Source: Inhella inkyongensis
GTDB lineage: Bacteria; Pseudomonadota; Gammaproteobacteria; Burkholderiales; Burkholderiaceae_C
Direction of reading: 5' to 3'
Assembly: GCF_005952805.1 (NCBI RefSeq)
Contig: NZ_CP040709.1
Location: 124,001 to 188,000 of the forward strand
Length of the DNA: 64,000 nucleotides
In this document: positions 41,569 to 49,742 of the stretch, piece by piece
Numbering within the stretch: position 1 is the first letter of the stretch
Layout: every line of letters begins with the position of its first letter
The notes under the pieces: generated by a model
Databases searched by the model: none
What the model was told of the DNA's origin: nothing
Seen by the model: only the letters and a program-made list of their open reading frames with translations
Made by a program: the position numbers and the translations under genes

Positions 41569-43380
41569 ATGGCCGAGACGATCAAGATCCTGTGTGTTCA
41601 CGGTGTGGGCCGGCACCTGCCCGGCGCACCCTGGCAAGCAGCCTGGCAGGGCGCCTTGCAAACGGCCCTGCAAGGCACGGGCAGCGCCATCCAGCCCGAG
41701 GTCGAGTTCGTGCTGCTGGACGATTTGTTTGCCGCCCACCCGATCAACCCGCTGGACGTGGTGCAGGCCCTGGGCCAGTTGTTGGGTAGTGCAGTGGGCA
41801 GCGGTGTGGGCAGCCTGTTCCGGCGCGAGCGCGGGATGATGGATGGTGTGCGCTGGACCGCCGGCATGGTGGTGCAGTGGGTCGAAAACGAGGCGCTGCG
41901 CGCCGCCACCCGCGCACGCCTGGCCGAAAAGGTACAGGCCTTCCAACCGCAGGTGGTGCTGGCGCATAGCCTGGGCTCGCTGGTGAGCTACGACTGTTTC
42001 ACCCACCCCGACACCGCTGGCCTGATTGCGGGTCGCAGCTTCCTGTCCCTGGGCTCGCAGATCGGCAATGCCTTTGTGCGGGGCAACTTTGCCAAGGGCT
42101 ATCTGACGCCGCTGAACGCCGCGCGCCGCTGGGTGCATCTGTACAACCCCAACGACCGCGTGCTCACCGCCCCCATCCGGCTGCAGGCGCCCAACTTCCA
42201 ACAACTGCAGACGCCTTTCGACAGCCCAGGTGCACTGAACCACGACGCCGAACGCTATCTGGGGCATGAGGAGGCCCAGACCGGTTTCTGGTTCGACGAG
42301 GTGCGCCTGGCCAGTGGCGCCAAAGCGCTCAAGGCGATGGGCGTGGCGCCCGCGCCGCGCGCGGCGCTCAAGGTCGCAAAGCCTGCCAAGAGGAGCACCC
42401 GCAAGCCCACCCGCAAAGCCTTGTTGGTGGGCGTCAATGATTACGCCGACCCGTCCGCCAATCTGGCCGGCTGTGTGAACGACTGCTACCTCATCAGCGC
42501 CCTGCTGCAGGAATCCGGCTTCGAGGCCGAGGACATCCGCCTGGTGCTGAACGATCGCGCTACCGCCGTTGGCATCCGCGAGCGCTTGGAGTGGCTGCTG
42601 GACGACGCCCGCGAGGGCGACACCCGGGTCTTCTACTTCAGTGGCCATGGCGCCCAGGTGCCGGTCTATGGCGCCGATGGCACCGTCAGCTCGGTGCACG
42701 AGTCCCTGGTGCCGCATGACTTTGACTGGAGCCCGGAGCGCATGTTCAGCGACCGTGAATTCCACGAGCTCTACAGCCAGCTGCCCTATGGCCTGAACTT
42801 CCTGACCCTGCTGGACTGCTGCCACAGCGGCGGCATGACGCGCGCACCGGCGCGGCGCATTCGCGGCATCAACCCGCCGGACGACATCCGTCACCGCATG
42901 CTGCGCTGGGACCCCGCGCACGAGATGTGGGTGGCGCGCGACTTCAAGTCACCCAGCAAGGCCTTCGACCAGCATTTCAATGGGGCCGCTCACGCCGGCG
43001 AGGGGCGCAGCAACGAGGTGCGCGCCACCCATCGCTTTGGCCAGGGCCTGGAGCTGCGCGGCACCGCGGACAGCCGCAAGGCCTTCAAGGCCGAGACGGC
43101 GGCCCGGGGCCACCAAGGCCCCTACATGCCGACCCTGATCTACGCCTGCCAGGACAGTCAATTCGCCTACGAGTACGAGCATGGCGCGGTGTCGCACGGC
43201 GCTTTCAGCTATTGCCTCGTCAAGGCCCTGCGCGCCGCCCGCCGCACCGGCAAGGCGCTCAGCTTCGAGGCCCTGGTGACGGCGGTGGCCGCCGAGCTCA
43301 AGGCCCTGCGCTACGAGCAGCAACCCCTGCTCAACGCCCCCAGCCACATCCGCAAGCAGGCGGTGCCGCTGAAGATCTGA
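41569..43380 (+). CDS. Alpha/beta hydrolase - metacaspase (caspase-like C14) fusion
   Basis: A 603-residue cytoplasmic protein, with GGAGG before the ATG. Residues 1-260 form a lipase-like hydrolase (CVHGVGRH; VVLAHSLGSLVSYDCF with Ser134; HLYNPNDRVLTAP). A Lys/Arg-rich linker (about 267-285) leads to a metacaspase p20 domain from KALLVGVNDYADPSANLAGCVND. The catalytic His is residue 360 (FYFSGHGAQ) and the catalytic Cys is 418 (LLDCCHSGG). The p10-like C-terminus includes TLIYACQDSQFAYEYEHGAVSHGAFSYCLVKALR. Metacaspases cleave after Arg/Lys, so the basic linker could be self-processed. No CRISPR, gasdermin or transposon partners are adjacent. Confidence 0.88.
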   Translation: MAETIKILCVHGVGRHLPGAPWQAAWQGALQTALQGTGSAIQPEVEFVLLDDLFAAHPINPLDVVQALGQLLGSAVGSGVGSLFRRERGMMDGVRWTAGMVVQWVENEALRAATRARLAEKVQAFQPQVVLAHSLGSLVSYDCFTHPDTAGLIAGRSFLSLGSQIGNAFVRGNFAKGYLTPLNAARRWVHLYNPNDRVLTAPIRLQAPNFQQLQTPFDSPGALNHDAERYLGHEEAQTGFWFDEVRLASGAKALKAMGVAPAPRAALKVAKPAKRSTRKPTRKALLVGVNDYADPSANLAGCVNDCYLISALLQESGFEAEDIRLVLNDRATAVGIRERLEWLLDDAREGDTRVFYFSGHGAQVPVYGADGTVSSVHESLVPHDFDWSPERMFSDREFHELYSQLPYGLNFLTLLDCCHSGGMTRAPARRIRGINPPDDIRHRMLRWDPAHEMWVARDFKSPSKAFDQHFNGAAHAGEGRSNEVRATHRFGQGLELRGTADSRKAFKAETAARGHQGPYMPTLIYACQDSQFAYEYEHGAVSHGAFSYCLVKALRAARRTGKALSFEALVTAVAAELKALRYEQQPLLNAPSHIRKQAVPLKI

Positions 43381-43397
43381 GAGCCCGCACGCCGGGT

Positions 43398-44111
43398 TCA
43401 ACCTGGCAGCAGGCCCACCACCTTCAGCCCTTCGCGTTCCAGCGCCAGATGCCAGGCGCCGCTGCGCGCCAGCAGGAAGGGGCAGCTCAACAACGCCCCA
43501 TCCTGCGGCCGGCCCAGGGCCTGTAACTGCGCCGCCGAGCAGGATTGGGAAGCGATGGCGGTGCGCGTGGCCTCGTCCAGCGGCTTCCAGAAACTGGGGC
43601 GGGTGCCGATGTCCTGGCCTGCGGCGGCCGCAGCCACGGCAGTCATCAGTTCGTCAGCGCGGGTCTCGCGCGTGCCCAGCCAGAGTGGACCATTCCACGG
43701 CAGGGCCTGGACCTCACGGGGCCGTTGCCCCCACTCCTCCTCGGCCACCTGCATGGCGGTGACCAGACGCAGGCGCTGTCCTTCCCAGGCCAGCACCACC
43801 GGCCGGGCCTGGGCCGTCACATGCACGCCATAGCCCAGGGCTGAGAGCTGTAGCAGGCCGATCACGCACAGGTCCCGCACCAGCTCGGCGCGCGGTTTGC
43901 GTTGTTGGGCGACCACCAGGGTCAATAGCGGGCCCATGCACAGGTCCACCCCCATCAAGATCAAGAACAAGGCGGTGCCGCCGGCGATGGTGCCGTAAGG
44001 CCAGGGATGCCAAAGCAGGAACACCAGAGCGGCCACGGCGGCGCCGATCAACGCGCTGAGGCCGGCATGCCAGCCGGCGGCGCGCAGGCGAAATTTCAAC
44101 TCAGGCGTCAT
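43398..44111 (-). CDS. TfpX/TfpZ-type type IV pilin accessory protein
   Basis: A 237-residue inner-membrane protein. N-terminal helices (WHAGLSALIGAAVAALVFLLWHPWPYGTIAGG; ILMGVDLCMGPLLTLVVAQQRK; DLCVIGLLQLSALGYGVHV) and the GVDLCMGPLLTL signature match TfpX/TfpZ, proteins that aid assembly of particular type IV pilins. The periplasmic C-terminal domain has two Cys (QSCSAAQLQAL and LLSCPFLL) likely forming a disulfide. No pilin gene is adjacent, which is unusual. Convergent with the metacaspase gene. Confidence 0.83.
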   Translation of the reverse strand: MTPELKFRLRAAGWHAGLSALIGAAVAALVFLLWHPWPYGTIAGGTALFLILMGVDLCMGPLLTLVVAQQRKPRAELVRDLCVIGLLQLSALGYGVHVTAQARPVVLAWEGQRLRLVTAMQVAEEEWGQRPREVQALPWNGPLWLGTRETRADELMTAVAAAAAGQDIGTRPSFWKPLDEATRTAIASQSCSAAQLQALGRPQDGALLSCPFLLARSGAWHLALEREGLKVVGLLPG

Positions 44112-44144
44112 GGGGCGATGTGAAAAAAACAGCGAGCCGAAATC

Positions 44145-45317
44145 CTAGCCCTGCTCGCGCAGCCACGCCTCCAGTTCCGGCCCGAACACGCGCCGGCGTG
44201 CGGTGTCCACCTGGCGCTTCTTGTACGCCTCGTGGCTGGCCGCGCCCTGCTGACTTTTCTCAAAGCTGGCGGCGTCCATCAGCTGGATCTCAAAGGCGAA
44301 AAAGAAGCTCACGTCGTCGGCGCCCTGGAGCAGGTCATCCAGCGCATTGACTGACATTCGGCCGACCTCCGAGGTGGGCAGATGGATCATCTTGCGCACC
44401 GTCAGCTGCAGGCTGCTGAACTCGGCCGCGCTGTGTGGGTTGTCCGCGCGGCGCTGCGCTTGCGCCTGCGCGGCCAGTTCGGCGTCCATGCGCGCCAGCA
44501 ACTCGGTGGGGTGGCCGCTGGAGCGCTCCAGCAGCGCGCGATAGCGCGCAAACACTGCCTTGGCCGCGGCCAGATCGAGCAGGGTGTTGCGCGTGCGGCT
44601 GACCTCCAGATTCGTGACCGACACCACATGGGCGCGCCGCAGCAGCTCCAGGGCCAGCAGGCATTCGATGCGCGTGCCCAGGGTCAGTCGCAGGCCCAGG
44701 TGATCGTGGATGTCGGCGGCCACGTACTCGGGTTTTTGCAGCAGCTTGAGCAAGATGCTGTGGCGCCCCTTGTTGCGCTTGCGGTCCAGATGCACCAGGG
44801 GCAGCCAGGTCTGGCCGTCGCTCAAATACTGTTGTTCGCCCTCGGTGTGGATCAGCGCATCCAGGCCGGCAAACACCTGCTGGCGAATGGCCTCGAAGTG
44901 GCGCAGCTTGAGGTTGTTGTCGATGTAGAACAGGCCGTGCATCACCTTGAGCAGCACGCAGGCCCAGGCGCGTTCGGCATCGAAGCGGTGCACGCGCTGC
45001 GAGGCCAGCAGCAGCAGGTTCAGCGGGTCCTCGGGTTCGGCCACACAGGCCGGCAGCAAGGCGGCCTGCTCGGGCGCCAGAAAGTGGCTGCGCACAAAGC
45101 CCACGGCCTCTTGCTGGATGCGGCGCACATAGTCCTGCACCGCCGGGCTGTCCATGTCGTAGCCGTACTCGCGTGCGAACTGCCGCGCGTCGCTCATCTG
45201 CCGCAGCGCCAGCGCGCCCAAATCGATGGCCGACACGCCTTCGGCGATGGCGGCTAGATAGGTCCAGTTCAGCGAGAAGCGGCGGTCGGTCTTGGGGACG
45301 GGACGCGATTCGATCAT
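44145..45317 (-). CDS. Conserved protein with a possible RelA/SpoT-like segment (TIGR04552-like)
   Basis: A 390-residue protein with no membrane segment. Residues roughly 160-235 (LDRKRNKGRHSILLKLLQKPEYVAADIHDHLGLRLTL) resemble the synthetase core of RelA/SpoT proteins: R..S...K, then D..G.R. However the GYxSxH motif and the acidic catalytic Glu cluster of (p)ppGpp synthetases are not clear, so activity is doubtful. From memory it may belong to the uncharacterised TIGR04552 family. The C-terminus is basic helix. It precedes the TfpX/Z gene by 33 bp on the same strand. Confidence 0.55.
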   Translation of the reverse strand: MIESRPVPKTDRRFSLNWTYLAAIAEGVSAIDLGALALRQMSDARQFAREYGYDMDSPAVQDYVRRIQQEAVGFVRSHFLAPEQAALLPACVAEPEDPLNLLLLASQRVHRFDAERAWACVLLKVMHGLFYIDNNLKLRHFEAIRQQVFAGLDALIHTEGEQQYLSDGQTWLPLVHLDRKRNKGRHSILLKLLQKPEYVAADIHDHLGLRLTLGTRIECLLALELLRRAHVVSVTNLEVSRTRNTLLDLAAAKAVFARYRALLERSSGHPTELLARMDAELAAQAQAQRRADNPHSAAEFSSLQLTVRKMIHLPTSEVGRMSVNALDDLLQGADDVSFFFAFEIQLMDAASFEKSQQGAASHEAYKKRQVDTARRRVFGPELEAWLREQG

Positions 45318-45390
45318 CGGGACCGGCGAGCGGTGAAGGTGGTGCCCAGCATAGCCGCGGCTGGGCGCTCAACCCTCAGGCATTCCCGCA

Positions 45391-45427
45391 GCAAGGCGCC
45401 TCTGCCGCAACGCAGCGGGCGCCTTGC
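45391..45427 (-). terminator. Strong hairpin after the FKBP gene
   Basis: Perfect 10-bp arms GCAAGGCGCC (45391-45400) and GGCGCCTTGC (45418-45427), with an inner CTGC/GCAG pair, lie 8 bp past the FKBP stop (45435, leftward). No T-tract, so it may be a Rho-dependent or mRNA-stabilising structure. Confidence 0.45.
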
Positions 45428-45434
45428 CAGCTGT

Positions 45435-45911
45435 TTACTGAACGGCGATCAGTTCGACTTCAAAGATCAGGGCGGCGTTCGGCGGAATGGCATTGCCAAA
45501 CCCCGTACTGCCATAGCCCATGGAAGCCGGAATGACCAGCGTGCGCTTGCCGCCCACCTTCATGCCGCCGAAGCCCTGGTCCCAACCCGGGATCACTTCA
45601 CCGGCACCGAGCTTGAACTTGTGGCCCGTCGTTGTGTTGCTTTCGAACTGCGTGCCCTTCTGGGTGGAGGCCACGCGGTTGTCGTACAGCCAGCCGGTGT
45701 AGCGCACGGTCAATGTCTTGCCGTTGGCGGCCTCGGCGCCGGTGCCCACGAGGGTGTCGGTGATCTTGAGCGCCGTCACGGCGGTCGAGCCCGAAGTCTC
45801 CGCCCAGCTGGGGCCGCTGTCGCCACCCCCACCGCCGCAAGCGGCCAGGGCCAGCAGCGCGGCGCTGCTCAGACTGAGGAGGAGGTGGCGACGGAGGGGG
45901 ACCGAGTTCAT
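45435..45911 (-). CDS. FKBP-type peptidyl-prolyl isomerase lipoprotein
   Basis: A 158-residue lipoprotein starting MNSVPLRRHLLLSLSSAALLALAAC (lipobox LAAC, Cys25), followed by a short Gly/Ser linker. The FKBP domain has NGKTLTVRYTGWLYDN, GTQFESNTTT, FKLGAGEVIPGWDQGFGGMKVGGKRTLVIPASMGYGS and IPPNAALIFEVELIAVQ, with the aromatic pocket residues of active isomerases (Y..F, W, Y). It probably assists folding of outer-membrane or periplasmic proteins. Overlapping longer frames upstream are shadows. Confidence 0.93.
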   Translation of the reverse strand: MNSVPLRRHLLLSLSSAALLALAACGGGGGDSGPSWAETSGSTAVTALKITDTLVGTGAEAANGKTLTVRYTGWLYDNRVASTQKGTQFESNTTTGHKFKLGAGEVIPGWDQGFGGMKVGGKRTLVIPASMGYGSTGFGNAIPPNAALIFEVELIAVQ

Positions 45912-46092
45912 GGGGGAAGTCTGCTTGTCAGTTTCATTGAAGAGGCGGCCGCATACCGTGGGCCGCCACGGGCGGCGCGGAGTGTAGTGGGGCCTTTTCG
46001 ACCCCGTTGCGACGGCCGCCGTGATGTCGAGGCCGGCGATGCGCCATGATCCTGGCCTGTTGCCGCAGTGCCCGGAGAAACGGCTCGACCCC

Positions 46093-46758
46093 ATGACCGC
46101 TCCCACCGACCCACCCCCAGCCCTGCGGCGCACTGGCGGCAGGCCGGCACCGGCATCCCTCGTGGGAGGGTTGGCCAAGGTCGTGGCCCGCGCCTTGCGC
46201 TCCGTGGTCCGCCTCTTCTTCAGCCCCCTGACCCTGGATCGCCGACAAGGCAAGCTGCGGGTGGCGCTGCAGGTCGATCCGCAGGAAGTGCTGGAGCCCC
46301 AAGCGCCGCAGCCGCTCTCTGCTGAAGCCGAGCTTTTGGTCCGCATGCGGGGCGAGCTCAAGACCCTGCTCAGCCAGCGCCCCGACACCCGCCGTGTCCT
46401 GCGGCATCTGGCCGTGCTCGAAACCCAGCTCCAGCGCGAAGGCCTGGATGCGATTGAGCGCCTGCCGCCGGAGGTGCTGGGGCGGGCGACCGAACAGCTC
46501 GAATCGCTGCGCGAGCACTTCGACACGCCCGGTCTGGTGGCGCTGCACAGCCGCTTGCGCTTGGCCTTGATCCAGCGGGAGGAGGCCGTGCCGCCAGAAA
46601 GCCGCAGCAACGACTTCCTCTCGGATTTCGGCGTCGGCCAGCGGGTGATCGTCAACGAGGACACGCCCTCCAACTTCGATGCCTGGCGCAACACCTTGCC
46701 AGTCGGCGACGCGGCACCAGGTGCTTCGCGCCAAGCCGGATCGGGCTCGCGCGACTAG
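46093..46758 (+). CDS. Hypothetical protein
   Basis: A 221-residue protein starting MTAPTDPPPALRR. Its N-terminus is Pro/Arg-rich with a weak hydrophobic segment (LAKVVARALRSVVRLFFSP). The middle is helical with DTRRVLRHLAVLETQLQREGLDAIERLPPEVLGRATEQLESL. The C-terminus (NDFLSDFGVGQRVIVNEDTPSNFDAW) has an unfamiliar pattern. The function is not recognisable; it may interact with membrane or protein partners. It is divergent from the FKBP gene. Confidence 0.6.
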   Translation: MTAPTDPPPALRRTGGRPAPASLVGGLAKVVARALRSVVRLFFSPLTLDRRQGKLRVALQVDPQEVLEPQAPQPLSAEAELLVRMRGELKTLLSQRPDTRRVLRHLAVLETQLQREGLDAIERLPPEVLGRATEQLESLREHFDTPGLVALHSRLRLALIQREEAVPPESRSNDFLSDFGVGQRVIVNEDTPSNFDAWRNTLPVGDAAPGASRQAGSGSRD

Positions 46759-46959
46759 GGGCGGCTCAGCAGCCTTGAGGGCTCTCTAGAGGATTGGGCC
46801 CCATCGCCCGGATCGCGCCTTGGCTTCCAGTCTGAGACCGGCGGCGAGTCGCCGAGTGGTTCCACGCTTGAGCCTCGACCTCAGGGAAGCCGCATGAAGG
46901 GTTGAAATTTGAGGCTTGACCCCGGAGCCGAGACCTGGCCCATGACCCCTACTTGACCT

Positions 46960-48051
46960 CTACTCCTCAGAATCCGCTCCGCGCGAGCCTCCCAACATTT
47001 GGTCGCGTCGATATCGTTCCATGAGCTCGGCCATCGAGGGTTGGGAAATCGACCGAGCGATATCTCTGGCCGCAGACCGTTGAATGGCCGCTGATGTAAG
47101 TCTGGGATTCAAGGCACGCAGCATCGCAGTACCAACTGCAGCAGGGTCGGTGAGATCTGGACTCAGCCTCCCGAGCGCTTTCACCTGTGCCTTGAGGTTC
47201 TCGATGAGCTGGTTGCTCTGCTGATCCTTTTCTTGAATCGCCGACAGCGCATCTAAAGCATCCGTCATCTTCCGAAGAGCTACATCCTTCTCCTGCCTCG
47301 CCTCCTCAATTTCCAAGTTTCGATTGCTGAGTGCTGAAGTCAGCTGCTGGACGAAACTTCCCATTTCGTCAGCACTTCCCGCGAGACGATTAAAGATGAT
47401 GAGGAAGTAGGCGACCAAAGGATCTTCGGAAAAGTTCGGATAGCGGACCCGATGATCCACTTCACTCCACCCCTCTTCAAAGATTGTCCTGACCTGAATC
47501 TCAACCAATACCCGCCGTTGAAGAGGCTGAGTCGCGCAGACGTAGTGAACAGATCGATAACCTGCCGGGTGCTGCCTCACCTGTAGCCCGAGGGATGAGA
47601 AGCGGTCCAAGAGGTCTTTGGGGTCCCCTTCTCTGATGAATGCGGTCGGATCTTCATGAAGGGCCCATGTATCGCGAACCACCTGGTGAATTCCGAAACA
47701 TTCATCTTTGAACAAATGCAAGGCGCGCACTCCAATGAGGTCGGTGACAACCTCAAAGTAGTTCTTCTCACTCACATTGAGGTACTTCGAGCTGCCCTCG
47801 GCCGCCTTACGAACAAGCTTCTCCAGCAAGTGCTCTGAGTCCTTCACGCGGAAGCGGACAGAGTGCACCGCCTGACACCGCTGCAGAGTCCTAGCGAACA
47901 ACTCTGCCGTATCGGTCAGCTTGTTCCGATTTGCCTCGTGATCGCTGGCAATTGCCAGAAGGGCATCCCAAGACAGGCAGCTCTTCTCCCAGCTCTCCTG
48001 TGACAGACGGTTCCGCTCTAGAAAGTCATTGAGTGTGAGGTTTTCAAGCAT
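46960..48051 (-). CDS. RelA/SpoT-domain protein with C-terminal coiled coil
   Basis: A 363-residue protein in a visibly lower-GC stretch than its neighbours. The synthetase fold spans about 45-215: VVTDLIGVRALHLF (Asp104, Gly107, Arg109), HPAGYRSVHYVCATQ (164-170), VLVEIQVRTIFEEGWSEVDHRVRYP (Glu184, Gln186, Arg188). These are the RelA_SpoT nucleotidyltransferase motifs, so it may make (p)ppGpp or pyrophosphorylate another target. A coiled coil (ALSNRNLEIEEARQEKDVALRKMTDAL) and a helical tail follow. No HD hydrolase, TGS or ACT domain is present. It is a stand-alone, horizontally acquired-looking gene; related short synthetases include anti-phage proteins. Confidence 0.83.
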   Translation of the reverse strand: MLENLTLNDFLERNRLSQESWEKSCLSWDALLAIASDHEANRNKLTDTAELFARTLQRCQAVHSVRFRVKDSEHLLEKLVRKAAEGSSKYLNVSEKNYFEVVTDLIGVRALHLFKDECFGIHQVVRDTWALHEDPTAFIREGDPKDLLDRFSSLGLQVRQHPAGYRSVHYVCATQPLQRRVLVEIQVRTIFEEGWSEVDHRVRYPNFSEDPLVAYFLIIFNRLAGSADEMGSFVQQLTSALSNRNLEIEEARQEKDVALRKMTDALDALSAIQEKDQQSNQLIENLKAQVKALGRLSPDLTDPAAVGTAMLRALNPRLTSAAIQRSAARDIARSISQPSMAELMERYRRDQMLGGSRGADSEE

Positions 48052-48127
48052 GTCGCATTCTCATTGCACGACTGCGGGGTCGGCCGGACGGCGTGACTGC
48101 GAGGTCAGCCCTGAAATCTATAGCCCC

Positions 48128-48805
48128 TCACCCCAACTCCCCCAAGCCCTTCTCCGCTATCCCCCGCAGAGGGTGATCGGCCGGCGCGGTCTTTAGCAGT
48201 TGCTGCCACAGCGCCCGCGCCCGTTCGCGATCACCCGCACGCAGCGCCCGCGTGCCTTCCAGCGCCAGGGCCTTGGTGTGGTTGGGCTCGGCCTTCAAAG
48301 CCCGGGCCAGTAGGGCGGCGGGTTCGCCTTCGAGCGAGCCGTTCTGCGCGGTGGCCAGCACGTCGGCGAAGTCGGCCAATACATCGGGGTTCTGCGGCTG
48401 CAGGGCCAGGGCTTTTTCGTAGGCCTGCTGCGCCAGCGCGGGGCGGCCCAGCACGGCGTAGGAGCGGCCCAGCATGGCCCAGCCCTTGGCGTCGTCGGGC
48501 TGCTGCTGCAGGCGCGTGGCCAGGCGCTGCACCATCTCTTCGGTGCGGTCGGGCGGGGGGGCGGGGTTGATGGCGCCGGGGTTGCCCTTCCAGGCATAGC
48601 CGGCGGCGGCTAGCAGCAGGGCTGCGCCCACGCAGGCGGCCAGCAGGCGGTTGTTGGCGCGGGCGGGTTCGGGGGCTAGCACCAGGTCGACGATGCGGCG
48701 CTCCAGGTCCGCCAGCGCAGCGGCATCCGCACCGGCCGCACGCAGGGCCAGGCCTTGGGCGCGCAGGGCATGCAACTCGTTCAGGGCATTCGGGGGCAAG
48801 CTCAT
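48128..48805 (-). CDS. ccmI: Cytochrome c maturation protein CcmI (TPR)
   Basis: A 225-residue protein with a membrane helix (ANNRLLAACVGAALLLAAAGYAW) and a C-terminal TPR domain (AKGWAMLGRSYAVLGRPALAQQAYEKALALQPQNPDVLADFADVLA). CcmI holds apocytochrome c for the CcmFH haem-ligating complex. The long proteobacterial N-terminus is reduced here. The ATG overlaps the ccmH stop (48802-48805) in the leftward ccm operon and it is the last gene of the set. Confidence 0.87.
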   Translation of the reverse strand: MSLPPNALNELHALRAQGLALRAAGADAAALADLERRIVDLVLAPEPARANNRLLAACVGAALLLAAAGYAWKGNPGAINPAPPPDRTEEMVQRLATRLQQQPDDAKGWAMLGRSYAVLGRPALAQQAYEKALALQPQNPDVLADFADVLATAQNGSLEGEPAALLARALKAEPNHTKALALEGTRALRAGDRERARALWQQLLKTAPADHPLRGIAEKGLGELG

Positions 48806-49221
48806 CGGAGGTCGTCGTCCTGCAAATCAGAGTCGGGCTCGAAGGCCTCGGGTGCGGCCTGGGCGCGGCGGCGCAGGGCCAGAGCCAGGCCGGTCAGCGC
48901 ACCCAGCACCAGCAGGGCCGGGCCGGCCCAGAGCAGCGCGGTGCTGGCCTTGACGGGTGGCTTGTAGAGCACGAAGTCGCCGTAGCGCGCGGTCATGTAA
49001 TCGATGACTTCGGCATCCTGCTTGCCGGCGGCCAGCTGGGCGCGCACCTGGTTCTTCAGGTCCACGGCCAGCGGGGCGTGGGAGTCGGCAATGGTCTGGT
49101 TCTGGCACACCAGGCAGCGCAGCTGCGCCGCCAGGGCCTGGGTGCGGGCTTCCAGCGGATCGGTCGCTTGGGCCTGGACAGCAGCTGCCACCATCCACAA
49201 ACAGAGCAGCAGGGCTTTCAT
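48802..49221 (-). CDS. ccmH: Cytochrome c maturation protein CcmH
   Basis: A 139-residue thiol-reductase-like protein with a signal peptide (KALLLCLWMVAAAVQA) and active site LRCLVCQNQ (Cys36, Cys39), followed by AVDLKNQVRAQLAAGKQDAEVIDYMTARYGDFVLYKPP and a C-terminal anchor. It reduces or positions the apocytochrome CxxCH thiols with CcmF and CcmG. Overlaps ccmG (49218-49221) and ccmI. Confidence 0.94.
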   Translation of the reverse strand: MKALLLCLWMVAAAVQAQATDPLEARTQALAAQLRCLVCQNQTIADSHAPLAVDLKNQVRAQLAAGKQDAEVIDYMTARYGDFVLYKPPVKASTALLWAGPALLVLGALTGLALALRRRAQAAPEAFEPDSDLQDDDLR

Positions 49222-49742
49222 AGGCTCTTCAACAAGGGTTCGATCTTGTCGCGCAGCAGCTCGGCCGTGATGGGGCCGACATGCTTGAAGCGGATGGTGC
49301 CGCTGCGGTCCACCACAAAGGTCTCGGGCACGCCGTAGACGCCGAAGTCGATGCCCACGCGGCCCTTGTCGTCGAAGCCGATGGCGCGGTAGGGGTCGCC
49401 CAACTCCTTCAGCCAGGCCTGCGCGGTGTCGCGCTGGTCCTTGTAGTTCAGCCCCAGCAGTTGCACCTGCGGCTGACGGCGCGCGAAGTCCACCAGCAGC
49501 GGGTGCTCCTGCCGGCAGGGTGCGCACCAGCTGGCCCAGACGTTGATGAGGCTGACCTTGCCCTGCAGATCGGCCTGGCGCAGCGGTGCGGCGTTCTCCT
49601 GCAGTGGGGCCAGCTCGAAGGCCGGCACGGCCTTGCCGATCAGGGGCGAGGGGATCTCGCGCGGGTTGAGCTGCAGGCCGCGCGCCAGCAGGGCCGCCAA
49701 CAAACCAAAGGCCAGCAGGGGGATCAGGGTCTTGAGCTTCAT
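49218..49742 (-). CDS. ccmG: Thiol:disulfide interchange protein CcmG/DsbE
   Basis: A 174-residue membrane-anchored thioredoxin starting [22 protein letters not shown]. The redox motif is WASWCAPCRQEHP (Cys73, Cys76) and the cis-Pro loop is YGVPETFVVD. CcmG keeps the haem-binding cysteines reduced in the periplasm. The start is chosen at 49742, where it overlaps the ccmF stop (ATGA); upstream in-frame residues are shadow. Confidence 0.94.
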   Translation of the reverse strand: MKLKTLIPLLAFGLLAALLARGLQLNPREIPSPLIGKAVPAFELAPLQENAAPLRQADLQGKVSLINVWASWCAPCRQEHPLLVDFARRQPQVQLLGLNYKDQRDTAQAWLKELGDPYRAIGFDDKGRVGIDFGVYGVPETFVVDRSGTIRFKHVGPITAELLRDKIEPLLKSL

